Below, piece by piece: positions 1 to 6,316 of a stretch of DNA of 32,598 bases (position 1 is its first letter; each line of letters opens with the position of its first letter). Under the pieces are notes generated by a model. That model searched no databases, had not been told where the DNA came from, and saw only the letters and a program-made list of their open reading frames with translations. A program made the translations under genes and the position numbers. This DNA is from an uncultured Collinsella sp. GTDB lineage: Bacteria > Actinomycetota > Coriobacteriia > Coriobacteriales > Coriobacteriaceae. The stretch covers positions 1 through 32,598 of the forward strand of contig CAUGTZ010000027.1 of the NCBI GenBank assembly GCA_959602645.1. The letters run 5' to 3'.

Positions 1-19
1 AAAGCACTTAATGTGCTTT
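1..19. repeat. Short hairpin at the window edge
   Basis: Perfect 7-bp arms AAAGCAC and GTGCTTT enclose the loop TTAAT. No T-run follows on the + strand. It could be the tail of a terminator for an element left of the window, but the edge prevents a decision. The rest of 20-116 holds a weak CCCTC/GAGGG hairpin (78-90) followed by an A/T tract, and no gene that I can see. Confidence 0.35.
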
Positions 20-116
20 CCGTCTTGCGCAGGACTGTAGAGCAGCAAACTTAACCCGCGCCCGCCGGCCCCGGAGACCCTCCCGGAGGGACCGAAAAAT
101 TTTTTCAAAAAAGTTG

Positions 117-146
117 TTGCGCGCCGGACAGACTTCTGTGTATACT
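117..146 (+). promoter_or_regulatory. Promoter of tRNA-Asp
   Basis: A -35 box TTGCGC (117-122) and an extended -10 box TGTGTATACT (TATACT at 141-146) are separated by 18 bp. The tRNA begins 47 nt after the -10 box, so transcription starts in a short leader that is trimmed off. Confidence 0.65.
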
Positions 147-192
147 AATCCCCGCAGCGCACGCGAGCGGAAACAAACGCGAACGTCTGCCT

Positions 193-270
<78 letters not shown>

Positions 271-279
271 ACGCAATTA

Positions 280-306
280 AAGCCACGTCTTCGGACGTGG
301 CTTTTT
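280..306 (+). terminator. Rho-independent terminator of tRNA-Asp
   Basis: A 10-bp stem, AAGCCACGTC against GACGTGGCTT, closes a stable TTCG tetraloop and runs into a T-tract (302-306). It starts 10 nt after the tRNA CCA end. The stretch 307-410 shows no gene or clear signal. Confidence 0.93.
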
Positions 307-410
307 GCGTTTGATGCACTTTGTTTCGATAGAACGATCGCCCTGGCGCATCTTCGCCCAGAATCCCCGCCCCTTCGGGAACGCAAGTAAAATCTAATAA
401 GTATATTTGT

Positions 411-469
411 CTGAACAACAGCTTTGTTGCGCAACACCTGTTCAACGAGACAGGGGGTTAGGCTATACT
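411..469 (+). promoter_or_regulatory. Promoter and palindromic operator region of the Rrf2 gene
   Basis: A -35 box TTCAAC (441-446) and -10 box TATACT (464-469) are 17 bp apart. Just upstream lies a perfect 12-bp palindrome TGTTGCGCAACA (425-436), flanked by TGAACA (412-417) and TGTTCA (439-444), the latter overlapping the -35 box. Autoregulation is usual for Rrf2 proteins, so this is the natural place for a self-operator; that link is an inference. The leader from the predicted start to the ATG at 629 is about 150 nt and shows no riboswitch that I recognise. Confidence 0.5.
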
Positions 470-628
470 AAATTGCACTGTAGGCCGCATCTGATGCATT
501 TCGCTCCAAGCGCGGCATTCAGTGGATATCCGATTTACCATTTGGATGTCCTGCGGTCATTTAGCGTCTCGACACAAGCTCGGCCCCGGAGCTCGTTCGA
601 GCTGTTCGTATTCCTTGAAAGGGGAAAA

Positions 629-1114
629 ATGGACATATCGAGGAAGACTGATTACGCCCTTCGTATGTTGGCGATGCTTGCCGAGGATCCGGAGCGTTTG
701 CTTTCTGTTCGCACCGCTGCCGAAGAGGTCAATGTCCCGTATTCGTTTGCCCGCTCGATTCAGCACGGTTTGGTCCAGGCCGGTATTGTGGAGAGCCTGC
801 GTGGCGTCCACGGTGGCATGCGTCTCAAGGTCAGTCCGGACGACGTTACCATTCGTCAGGTCGTCGAGGCCGTTCAGGGCCCTATGGTTATGAATGATTG
901 CACCGCACCCGATGGCGACTGTGCGCGCATGGGCACGTGCTGCTATCATCCCCTGTGGGCCGGAGCTCAAGCATTGATGCGCGACTACCTCGATTCCGTT
1001 TCGCTCGGCGACATCGTCGCTCACCGCCAGTTCCCGGCCGTCGATCCCAAGTTCGCCGACCGCGAAGCGTTTCCCGAGTACGCCACCTGTGCGTATACAT
1101 GCCGGGAGGAATAG
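629..1114 (+). CDS. Rrf2 family transcriptional regulator with cysteine cluster motif (IscR/NsrR-like)
   Basis: This 161-aa protein has the Rrf2 layout: an N-terminal winged HTH (about residues 1-65, beginning MDISRKTDYALRML) and a dimerisation helix. Its cysteines are C91, C98, C104 and C105. The first three match the three-cysteine loop that binds an iron-sulfur cluster in IscR and NsrR, so the protein probably senses iron-sulfur, redox or NO status. The start at 629 is chosen because GAAAGGGG (617-624) sits just upstream; the frame is open further upstream but does not look like protein. A MutY-like gene follows 21 bp downstream and rubrerythrin comes next, which fits control of oxidative-stress functions. 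The exact ligand cannot be read from the sequence. Confidence 0.88.
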   Translation: MDISRKTDYALRMLAMLAEDPERLLSVRTAAEEVNVPYSFARSIQHGLVQAGIVESLRGVHGGMRLKVSPDDVTIRQVVEAVQGPMVMNDCTAPDGDCARMGTCCYHPLWAGAQALMRDYLDSVSLGDIVAHRQFPAVDPKFADREAFPEYATCAYTCREE

Positions 1115-1135
1115 CGCCGCATAAGGAGCATAGAT

Positions 1136-2041
1136 ATGATTCAGGACCCCTTTCGTTCGATGATTCGTTCGGAAGGGGTCCTGCGTTATCGCGACCTTCC
1201 GTGGCGCCGCACGCGCGATCCGTACATCATTTGGCTTTCTGAGGTCATGCTGCAGCAAACGCAGGTTCCGCGCGTGGAGGCGCGCATGCCGGTGTGGCTC
1301 GATCGTTTTCCGACCGTGCAGGCGCTTGCCCAGGCCGCGCCTTCCGATGTTTTGGACGCTTGGCAGGGGATGGGCTACAACCGACGCGCTCTGGCGCTCC
1401 ACAATGCCGCTCAGCGCGTTGTAGAGGACTGGGACGGGGAGTTTCCGCGTGAGACGCGTGACTTGGTCGCTCTGCCTGGTATTGGCCCGGCAACGGCGCA
1501 GGGTATCCGGTCGTTTGCGTTTGATCTTCCGGGCGTGTATCTGGAGACCAACGTGCGCACGGTCTTTCTGCATCACTTCTTTCCCGATGTGCCGGCCGTT
1601 CCCGATCGCGAGCTGGTGCCGCTGATCCAGGCGGCCTGTCCGGCGGCCCCCGGTGCGTCGGCGGACGAGATCGCTCCCTTTGCCGTGCCGCTCGATGATG
1701 CCGACACGCCGCGCGCATGGTATTACGCGTTGCTAGATTACGGCGCATATCTAAAAAAGACGTTGCCCAATCCGTCCAGGCGGTCGGCGGGCTATAGCCG
1801 TCAGTCCAAGTTTGAGGGCTCGCGTCGCCAAAAGCGCGCCCACATTGTGCGCATGCTGCTGGCAGCGCGCGATAGGCAGCCGGCGGGTATTACGCTCGAT
1901 GAAGCCGTTGCAGGCGTTAACGAGATGGAGACGGCAGCCGGTCGCGGGCCGGTCGAGTGCGACTTGATCGCGGGCATTCTAGCTGACCTGGAGCGCGAGG
2001 GCTTTTGCCGAGCCGAGGACGATCGTTGGTTGAGTGTGTAG
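1136..2041 (+). CDS. MutY-like A/G-specific adenine glycosylase, HhH-GPD family, lacking the iron-sulfur cluster
   Basis: A 301-aa HhH-GPD DNA glycosylase. The motif WLSEVMLQQTQV (E36) matches the MutY catalytic glutamate region, which intercalates at and cleaves A opposite 8-oxoG. The helix-hairpin-helix LPGIGPATAQGI covers 113-124. Where classical MutY has its catalytic Asp (E. coli D138), this protein has Glu, in YLETNVRT (E137). The C-terminal Cys-x6-Cys-x2-Cys-x5-Cys cluster loop is absent; a basic segment rich in Lys, Arg and Ser replaces it (about 215-238). There is no MutT-like 8-oxoG recognition domain of usual size. AAGGAG at 1123-1128 sets the start. It is probably co-transcribed with the Rrf2 gene. 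Cluster-less relatives are known in anaerobes, so this looks like a subfamily, not a broken gene. Confidence 0.85.
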   Translation: MIQDPFRSMIRSEGVLRYRDLPWRRTRDPYIIWLSEVMLQQTQVPRVEARMPVWLDRFPTVQALAQAAPSDVLDAWQGMGYNRRALALHNAAQRVVEDWDGEFPRETRDLVALPGIGPATAQGIRSFAFDLPGVYLETNVRTVFLHHFFPDVPAVPDRELVPLIQAACPAAPGASADEIAPFAVPLDDADTPRAWYYALLDYGAYLKKTLPNPSRRSAGYSRQSKFEGSRRQKRAHIVRMLLAARDRQPAGITLDEAVAGVNEMETAAGRGPVECDLIAGILADLEREGFCRAEDDRWLSV

Positions 2042-2156
2042 TCCGCTCAAATCTGAAGAACGGGATTGTAAGGTTTAAATTCTCGGCTTGAGGGGCATCC
2101 TAAAGACGAGGCCGCTCGAAGCCTACGGGCGGCATGCGTTGAAGGGAAGTACACCT

Positions 2157-2696
2157 ATGGATTTTGAGAATTCCCAAACCAAGAAGAACCTCGAGACCGC
2201 TTTTGCTGGTGAGTCCCAGGCACACACCAAGTATCGCTACTATGCATCCAAGGCCAAGAAGGATGGCTACGTTCAGATCTCGAACATCTTTGCCGAGACC
2301 GCAGGCAACGAGTCCGAGCACGCCAAACTGTGGTTTAAGTATCTGCACGACGGCGCCGTTCCCGACACCTTGGACAACTTGCGTGATGCCGCGGCAGGCG
2401 AGAACTACGAGTGGACCACGATGTACGACGAGTTCGCCAAGACCGCCGAGGAGGAGGGCTTTGTCGAGATTGCCGCAAAGTTCCGTGGTGTCGCCGCCGT
2501 CGAGAAGGCCCACGAGGAGCGCTACAACAAGCTCGTCGAGCGCATCGAGTCGGGCGAGGTGTTTGAGCGCGAGGGCGTGAAGGTGTGGAAGTGCCTGAAC
2601 TGCGGACATCTGCACGTTGGTGCCGAGGCACCTGAGGTGTGCCCGGTGTGTAACCACCCGAAGGCGTACTTTGAGGAGCAGGTGGTGAACTACTAG
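2157..2696 (+). CDS. rbr: Rubrerythrin
   Basis: A 179-aa protein with the standard two-domain rubrerythrin layout. Residues 1-140 form a ferritin-like four-helix bundle with Glu and His diiron ligands in AGESQAH, ETAGNESEHAK and EKAHEERY. Residues 145-179 form a rubredoxin domain with CLNCGH and CPVCNHP, each a CxxC iron ligand pair. It reduces hydrogen peroxide to water in the cytoplasm of anaerobes, with electrons from rubredoxin or NADH-linked reductases. The start is set by GAAGGGAAG (2141-2149). Codon use is strongly biased to C- and G-ending codons, as for an abundant protein. The 115-bp gap after the glycosylase gene leaves room for a separate promoter (TTTAAATTC near 2074), but I see no convincing -35 box. 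Confidence 0.96.
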   Translation: MDFENSQTKKNLETAFAGESQAHTKYRYYASKAKKDGYVQISNIFAETAGNESEHAKLWFKYLHDGAVPDTLDNLRDAAAGENYEWTTMYDEFAKTAEEEGFVEIAAKFRGVAAVEKAHEERYNKLVERIESGEVFEREGVKVWKCLNCGHLHVGAEAPEVCPVCNHPKAYFEEQVVNY

Positions 2697-2716
2697 CGCT
2701 TGGCGCTGGCTGCTGC

Positions 2717-2814
2717 GGAGCGCAGGGCGGGAGGCCGGATCGCCTTCCCTCCCCGCTCACGGCTCCGCAGGGTCGCGTTGAGGGAAGGCGATCCGGCCTC
2801 CCGCCCTGCGCTCC
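2717..2814. repeat. Perfect 34-bp inverted repeat
   Basis: Arms 2717-2750 and 2781-2814 are exact reverse complements over 34 bp, beginning GGAGCGCAGGGCGGGAGG, with a 30-nt loop. CTGCGGAG (2713-2720) can instead pair with CTCCGCAG (2763-2770) inside the loop, giving two competing folds. There is no T-tract, and a normal terminator follows at 2865, so it is probably not the terminator of rubrerythrin. Confidence 0.9.
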
Positions 2815-2864
2815 GGCTTCGGGTCGTCGCGTGCTCGTTACTGAAAAGCTGATTAGAAGTTTGT

Positions 2865-2894
2865 GTGCCGCCCCTTTTGGGGCGGCACGTTTTT
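2865..2894 (+). terminator. Rho-independent terminator downstream of rubrerythrin
   Basis: A perfect 10-bp stem GTGCCGCCCC/GGGGCGGCAC with a TTTT loop, followed by GTTTTT. It lies 168 nt after the rubrerythrin stop, beyond the 34-bp inverted repeat. Confidence 0.9.
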
Positions 2895-2895
2895 G

Positions 2896-2916
2896 TGTGG
2901 GGTCCCTGTCCCCACA
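2896..2916. repeat. Small palindrome with GGGACAG core (copy 1)
   Basis: TGTGGGG (2896-2902) and CCCCACA (2910-2916) flank TCCCTGT, whose other strand reads ACAGGGA; the bottom strand reads GGGGACAGGGACCCC across the middle. It shares the GGGACAG core with the elements at 16766, 24108 and, more loosely, 22897 and 18825. The following 2917-3147 has no gene that I can support; a 7-bp inverted repeat TTGTTGA/TCAACAA occurs at 3019-3050. Confidence 0.6.
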
Positions 2917-3147
2917 ATTTTCGTCAAGCTTTTGGTTAGATTTTGGTCAGTTGGCGTAAGGGTGGAAGGCCAAAAGATTGTTGGCGAAAAAAGCTCAGAG
3001 AAAGTGCTGGTAGGGGAGTTGTTGAGGTTTTCGACAGCTTTTGTCAACAAGAAACTTTGCGGCTATTGCTACGGATTGCGTTGCCGTGGCATTGACGGTG
3101 CGGGATGCTGGGCGCAAGCGTCGAATGCTCAGATTTTGGAGGCCAGC

Positions 3148-3570
3148 ATGGATCTGTTTCTTGAGACCCCGCAGCAACAAGCCGAGCGCATGTTGCGCCA
3201 GCAGCAACGGCTTATGGAGATGCAAATGCAAGGGGCGGCCATCCAACCTCCTGCACAAAACGTTGCGCCCGCGATTTCGCCTGCGGGTGAGGCGACCCCA
3301 GAGACCTATTCCGTACAGCAAGATTCATATGCCCAGGAGCTCGCGTTCGATAAACGCCGTGCGCGCCGCCGCCGTTTGGGCCAGCGCCTGCGCACATTGG
3401 CGATGATCGTGCTCATCCCGCTGGGGCTTGCGGCCATCTTTTTGGTGTCGTATGCCCTCACGTGCATTCTCAACGGCGCATCGCCCAACGAGGTGCTCCA
3501 GCATCTAGCGGCCCTGGGTCAGCGCCTAGGTGACGTCATAACAACCATCCGCGCCGGCTGGGAGAGCTAG
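3148..3570 (+). CDS. Small single-pass membrane protein of unknown function
   Basis: I do not recognise a family. The start at 3148 follows GGAGG (3138-3142) and gives 140 aa; upstream codons in the same frame are open but not protein-like. Residues 1-50 are Gln- and Met-rich (repeated QQQ and MQMQ) and may be helical. About 65-85 is strongly basic (KRRARRRRLGQRLR). One hydrophobic segment of about 24 residues follows (LRTLAMIVLIPLGLAAIFLV...), then a short tail. The positive-inside rule places the N-terminus in the cytoplasm. It stands alone between a terminator and the nucleotidyltransferase cassette. Confidence 0.6.
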   Translation: MDLFLETPQQQAERMLRQQQRLMEMQMQGAAIQPPAQNVAPAISPAGEATPETYSVQQDSYAQELAFDKRRARRRRLGQRLRTLAMIVLIPLGLAAIFLVSYALTCILNGASPNEVLQHLAALGQRLGDVITTIRAGWES

Positions 3571-3657
3571 CGTTTGTCGCATTAGGACTTCTAGGGTGTA
3601 GGGATTATCGCCACGAGTGGAATCCTTGCATCCTGTGGGTCCTGTCGTGCGACTGAA

Positions 3658-3684
3658 TAGTATTATTGAAGATGAATAATATTA
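3658..3684. promoter_or_regulatory. AT-rich palindrome before the nucleotidyltransferase gene, candidate operator
   Basis: TAGTATTATT (3658-3667) and AATAATATTA (3675-3684) form 10-bp arms with one mismatch around GAAGATG. The element ends 9 bp before the ATG and covers the expected promoter/ribosome-binding zone. It is strikingly A/T-only for this genome. The HTH protein encoded by the second gene of the cassette is the natural candidate to bind it; that is an inference. Confidence 0.5.
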
Positions 3685-3693
3685 GGATTTGCT

Positions 3694-4224
3694 ATGTATA
3701 AGCAGGATTTAGAGCAGACTCTTTTGGATATTGACGAAGAGGCGGAGCTGGAAATAGGTCCAAGAGACGATAGGCCGAGCGTTGTATTGGTGGGAGGAAG
3801 CGCCTTCATGCTAAACGACGTGACGAATCGGGCAGTTACACATGACATTGATGTGTTTGAGGCAGACAGGTGCCTCCGCGAGATCATAGCTCGATACTCC
3901 GAGGTGAATGGTATGGCAGTGGCATATTGCAACCAGATGCCATTCAATTACGAAGATCGCCTGATCCCATTGGAGATTGGGGCGCATTTTATCAGGTACT
4001 TTACGCCATCTTTGGAGGATCTGGCGGTGATGAAGCTCTATGCCTATCGTCCGAACGACATCATCGACCTCCATAGTCGAACATTTATCGACCGACTTGA
4101 TTGGGATCTGCTCGAGCGGCTTATATTCGACGATGGAGAGGCGCTGGCGTCGTCGCCTTCGGAGCGGAGTTATCAAGAGATGGTCTGCGCATACAGGCAA
4201 TACAAAAAGGAGGTGCTCGGTTGA
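3694..4224 (+). CDS. Nucleotidyltransferase-fold protein, DUF6036-like; candidate toxin or enzyme of a two-gene cassette
   Basis: A 176-aa protein with the polymerase-beta-type nucleotidyltransferase signature: VVLVGGSAFML (about 28-38), then THDIDVF (about 49-55), whose two Asp are expected to bind metal. The segment PSLEDLAVMKLYAYRPNDIIDL (about 108-129) resembles the conserved block following the active site in DUF6036 and AbiEii/MenT-like proteins. Such enzymes transfer nucleotides to RNA or protein, or act as toxins. Base composition is visibly lower in GC than the neighbours and codon use is less biased, so the cassette was probably acquired. Its stop codon overlaps the start of the next gene. 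Substrate is unknown. DUF6036 membership is from motif recognition and should be treated as probable. Confidence 0.7.
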   Translation: MYKQDLEQTLLDIDEEAELEIGPRDDRPSVVLVGGSAFMLNDVTNRAVTHDIDVFEADRCLREIIARYSEVNGMAVAYCNQMPFNYEDRLIPLEIGAHFIRYFTPSLEDLAVMKLYAYRPNDIIDLHSRTFIDRLDWDLLERLIFDDGEALASSPSERSYQEMVCAYRQYKKEVLG

Positions 4225-4784
4225 ATCTGACTTTTGAGGGATTTTTGAAAGGCTATTGCCGAGAGCTGTCCGGACAGCAGTCGCTGAGTTTTAGGAAGCT
4301 TGTAAAGCAGGCAACAACGGTTGAGCCGCGTGTGGCGGAGCCTCTGTTTTTGCTCGCTTTGGCGCAGGGTAAGGCCGAATACGTTCTGGGTTTATCCGAG
4401 GGCTCGTGGATGGAAGAGGGCTATCGAGGTGTTTTGTCTCTGTATGGCCAAGCGAGTAGCCTGGCATCTCTATGCTCCGAGGATATGCTCCCCAATCGTT
4501 ACGCCAACGTTTGGCGTGCGTATAGAGGGGTGAAAGAAAAGCCAGCGGCCGACAGAAGGGTGAACGCCCTGATGAGAAAGAGAACACTTAAAGCATTGGA
4601 GGAATCGGGTGTAACGCGCTACGGTCTCTGCCGCGATTTGAATCTGAATAAGGGAAACGTGTACGCATACTTAGCCGGTGATGACTCGAAGGTGAGCAGG
4701 AAGACAGCGCGTCGCATTATGGAATATGCGGAGGAGAGAAGCACCCAAGAAGGGGCCGGGCGCCCGGTGCGTGTGGCGGGGTAA
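4221..4784 (+). CDS. HTH-domain partner of the nucleotidyltransferase; candidate antitoxin or regulator
   Basis: Starts with TTG at 4221, overlapping the upstream TGA stop (TTGA), with a strong AAAGGAGGTG (4206-4215) inside the upstream gene; this arrangement means translational coupling. The product is 187 aa. Residues 1-110 are mostly helical with no family that I recognise. Residues 115-172 (from LMRKRTLKALEESGVTRYGL to ARRIMEYAEER) look like an XRE-type HTH, with GVTRYGLCRDLNLNKGNVYAYLAGD as the likely two-helix DNA-reading unit. Paired nucleotidyltransferase and HTH genes are typical of AbiE-like toxin-antitoxin loci, but there the antitoxin usually comes first and has an N-terminal wHTH; here order and HTH position are reversed. 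Confidence 0.68.
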   Translation: MNLTFEGFLKGYCRELSGQQSLSFRKLVKQATTVEPRVAEPLFLLALAQGKAEYVLGLSEGSWMEEGYRGVLSLYGQASSLASLCSEDMLPNRYANVWRAYRGVKEKPAADRRVNALMRKRTLKALEESGVTRYGLCRDLNLNKGNVYAYLAGDDSKVSRKTARRIMEYAEERSTQEGAGRPVRVAG

Positions 4785-4835
4785 GATTGGTCTCGGTTTT
4801 GATTGATATCGATTGGGTTTGTTGGGCGGAAGTCT

Positions 4836-6191
4836 ATGTCTGCTATTGATATTGCGCTTGTTGTGATTGCCTTGGTGGCGGTGGGAGTTGCTGTGGTTTG
4901 CGCCCTGCAGCTTAAAGGCCTTCGTGCCGAGCTGCGGGAGCGTGGCGGCAACGACGCGGAGACGCTCGCGGCGCTCGAGCAGGCCAACAGCACGCTCGAT
5001 GCCCTCAACGTCGCGCTGGCCGAAACCCGCCGTACGGCAAACGCCATTGCGCAGCAGCAGATGACCGATGCCGCTGTAGAGCAGCAGCGTTACCTGACCA
5101 TCGCGCGCGAGTTCTCGCAGGCTGGCGACCGCATGGACGACTTGCGCCGCGAGACGGTCCAGCAGCTCGGTGTCAACCGCGAAGGCATCGAGCACCGCTT
5201 GGACAAGGTGCGCGAGACGGTCGATGCCCAACTGGGCGCCATCCGCAAGGACAACAGCGTGCAGCTCGATCAGATGCGCGCAACGGTGGACGAGAAGCTC
5301 TCCCGCACGCTCAACGACCGCCTGTCTGCATCGTTTAAGCAGGTAAGCGACCAGCTCGAGGCCGTGTACAAGGGCCTGGGCGACATGCAATCTATCGCCA
5401 CTGGCGTGGGCGACCTTAAGCGCGTGCTGGGTAACGTCAAGGCGCGCGGCATTTTGGGCGAGGTGCAGCTGGGCGCGATCCTGGCGGACATCCTTACGCC
5501 CGACCAGTATCTGGAAAACGTCGCCACCAAGCCCGGCGCCTCGGAGCGCGTTGAGTTTGCCGTCAAGCTGCCGGTAGACGAGGGAGACCCCGTGCTGCTG
5601 CCAATCGACTCCAAATTCCCGGGCGATGCGTATGAGCATCTGCTCGACGCCCAGGAGTCGGGCGACGCGGAGGCCGTCGCCGCCGCGCGCAAGACGCTCG
5701 ACACCATGGTGAAGCGCGAGGCAAAGGACATCTGCGAAAAGTACCTGAGCGTGCCCGCGACCACCCACTTTGGCATCCTGTTCGTTCCGTTTGAGGGCCT
5801 GTACGCCGAGGTCGTCACGCGCCCTGGGCTTATCGAGACCCTGGGCCGCGACTATCACGTCAACGTTGCCGGCCCCAGCACCATGGCGGCCATCCTCAAC
5901 AGCCTGCAGATGAGCTACCAGACGTTTAAGCTGCAAAAGCGCACCGACGACGTGCTACGCGTGCTTTCCGCCGTCAAGGCCGAGCTACCGCGCTATCAGG
6001 CGGCGCTGCGTCGCGCCCAGCAGCAGATCGAGACCGCGGGAAAGACGGTCGAGGGCATCATCACCACGCGTACCAACGTCATGGAGCGCAAGCTCAAGGA
6101 TATCGACGCGCTGGAAGACGCGCGGGAGGCCGACGAGATTTTGGGCTTGGAGTCCGCAGGGTTACTTGCGGGCCAGGAAGACGAGGACTAG
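4836..6191 (+). CDS. rmuC: DNA recombination protein RmuC
   Basis: 451 aa. Residues 2-24 form a hydrophobic N-terminal anchor (IDIALVVIALVAVGVAVV). A long coiled coil follows (about 28-190, repeated Glu/Gln/Arg heptads), then the RmuC nuclease-like domain (about 200-420), with VLGNVKARGILGEVQLGAIL, IDSKFPGDAYEHLL and FVPFEGLYAEVV. RmuC restrains recombination at short inverted repeats and has a restriction-endonuclease-like fold. The IDSKFP block carries the Asp and Lys expected for that fold. GGGCGGA (4824-4830) sets the start. It stands alone after the nucleotidyltransferase cassette. Given how many inverted repeats this window contains, its presence is fitting, though RmuC is widespread. 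Confidence 0.93.
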   Translation: MSAIDIALVVIALVAVGVAVVCALQLKGLRAELRERGGNDAETLAALEQANSTLDALNVALAETRRTANAIAQQQMTDAAVEQQRYLTIAREFSQAGDRMDDLRRETVQQLGVNREGIEHRLDKVRETVDAQLGAIRKDNSVQLDQMRATVDEKLSRTLNDRLSASFKQVSDQLEAVYKGLGDMQSIATGVGDLKRVLGNVKARGILGEVQLGAILADILTPDQYLENVATKPGASERVEFAVKLPVDEGDPVLLPIDSKFPGDAYEHLLDAQESGDAEAVAAARKTLDTMVKREAKDICEKYLSVPATTHFGILFVPFEGLYAEVVTRPGLIETLGRDYHVNVAGPSTMAAILNSLQMSYQTFKLQKRTDDVLRVLSAVKAELPRYQAALRRAQQQIETAGKTVEGIITTRTNVMERKLKDIDALEDAREADEILGLESAGLLAGQEDED

Positions 6192-6245
6192 CCGCAACGG
6201 ACGGCGGCGCGCCGGCGTAAACGCGGGGCGCGGGCGCTTTTCGCA

Positions 6246-6278
6246 TTGCACTTGCCTAAAGCGCACTTTAATGTGCAA
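6246..6278 (+). promoter_or_regulatory. Inverted repeat upstream of the ABC exporter
   Basis: TTGCAC (6246-6251) and GTGCAA (6273-6278) are inverted around GCGCACTTTAAT. TTGCAC could be a -35 box with TTTAAT (6267-6272) as -10, but the 15-bp spacing is short. Promoter plus operator is plausible and unproven. Confidence 0.3.
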
Positions 6279-6316
6279 CAATGGCCTTTCGCCCTATCAG
6301 ACGCGAAAGGAAGCCC

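Noticed and set aside
407..628. Upstream extension of the Rrf2 frame
   Set aside because: It crosses the promoter and palindrome, has no protein-like sequence, and a good ribosome-binding site is next to the ATG at 629.
470..628. Riboswitch in the 150-nt Rrf2 leader
   Set aside because: No conserved riboswitch core that I can recognise and no terminator or anti-terminator pair.
2863..3147. Upstream extension of the small membrane protein frame
   Set aside because: It starts inside the terminator hairpin and has no ribosome-binding site; the ATG at 3148 follows GGAGG.
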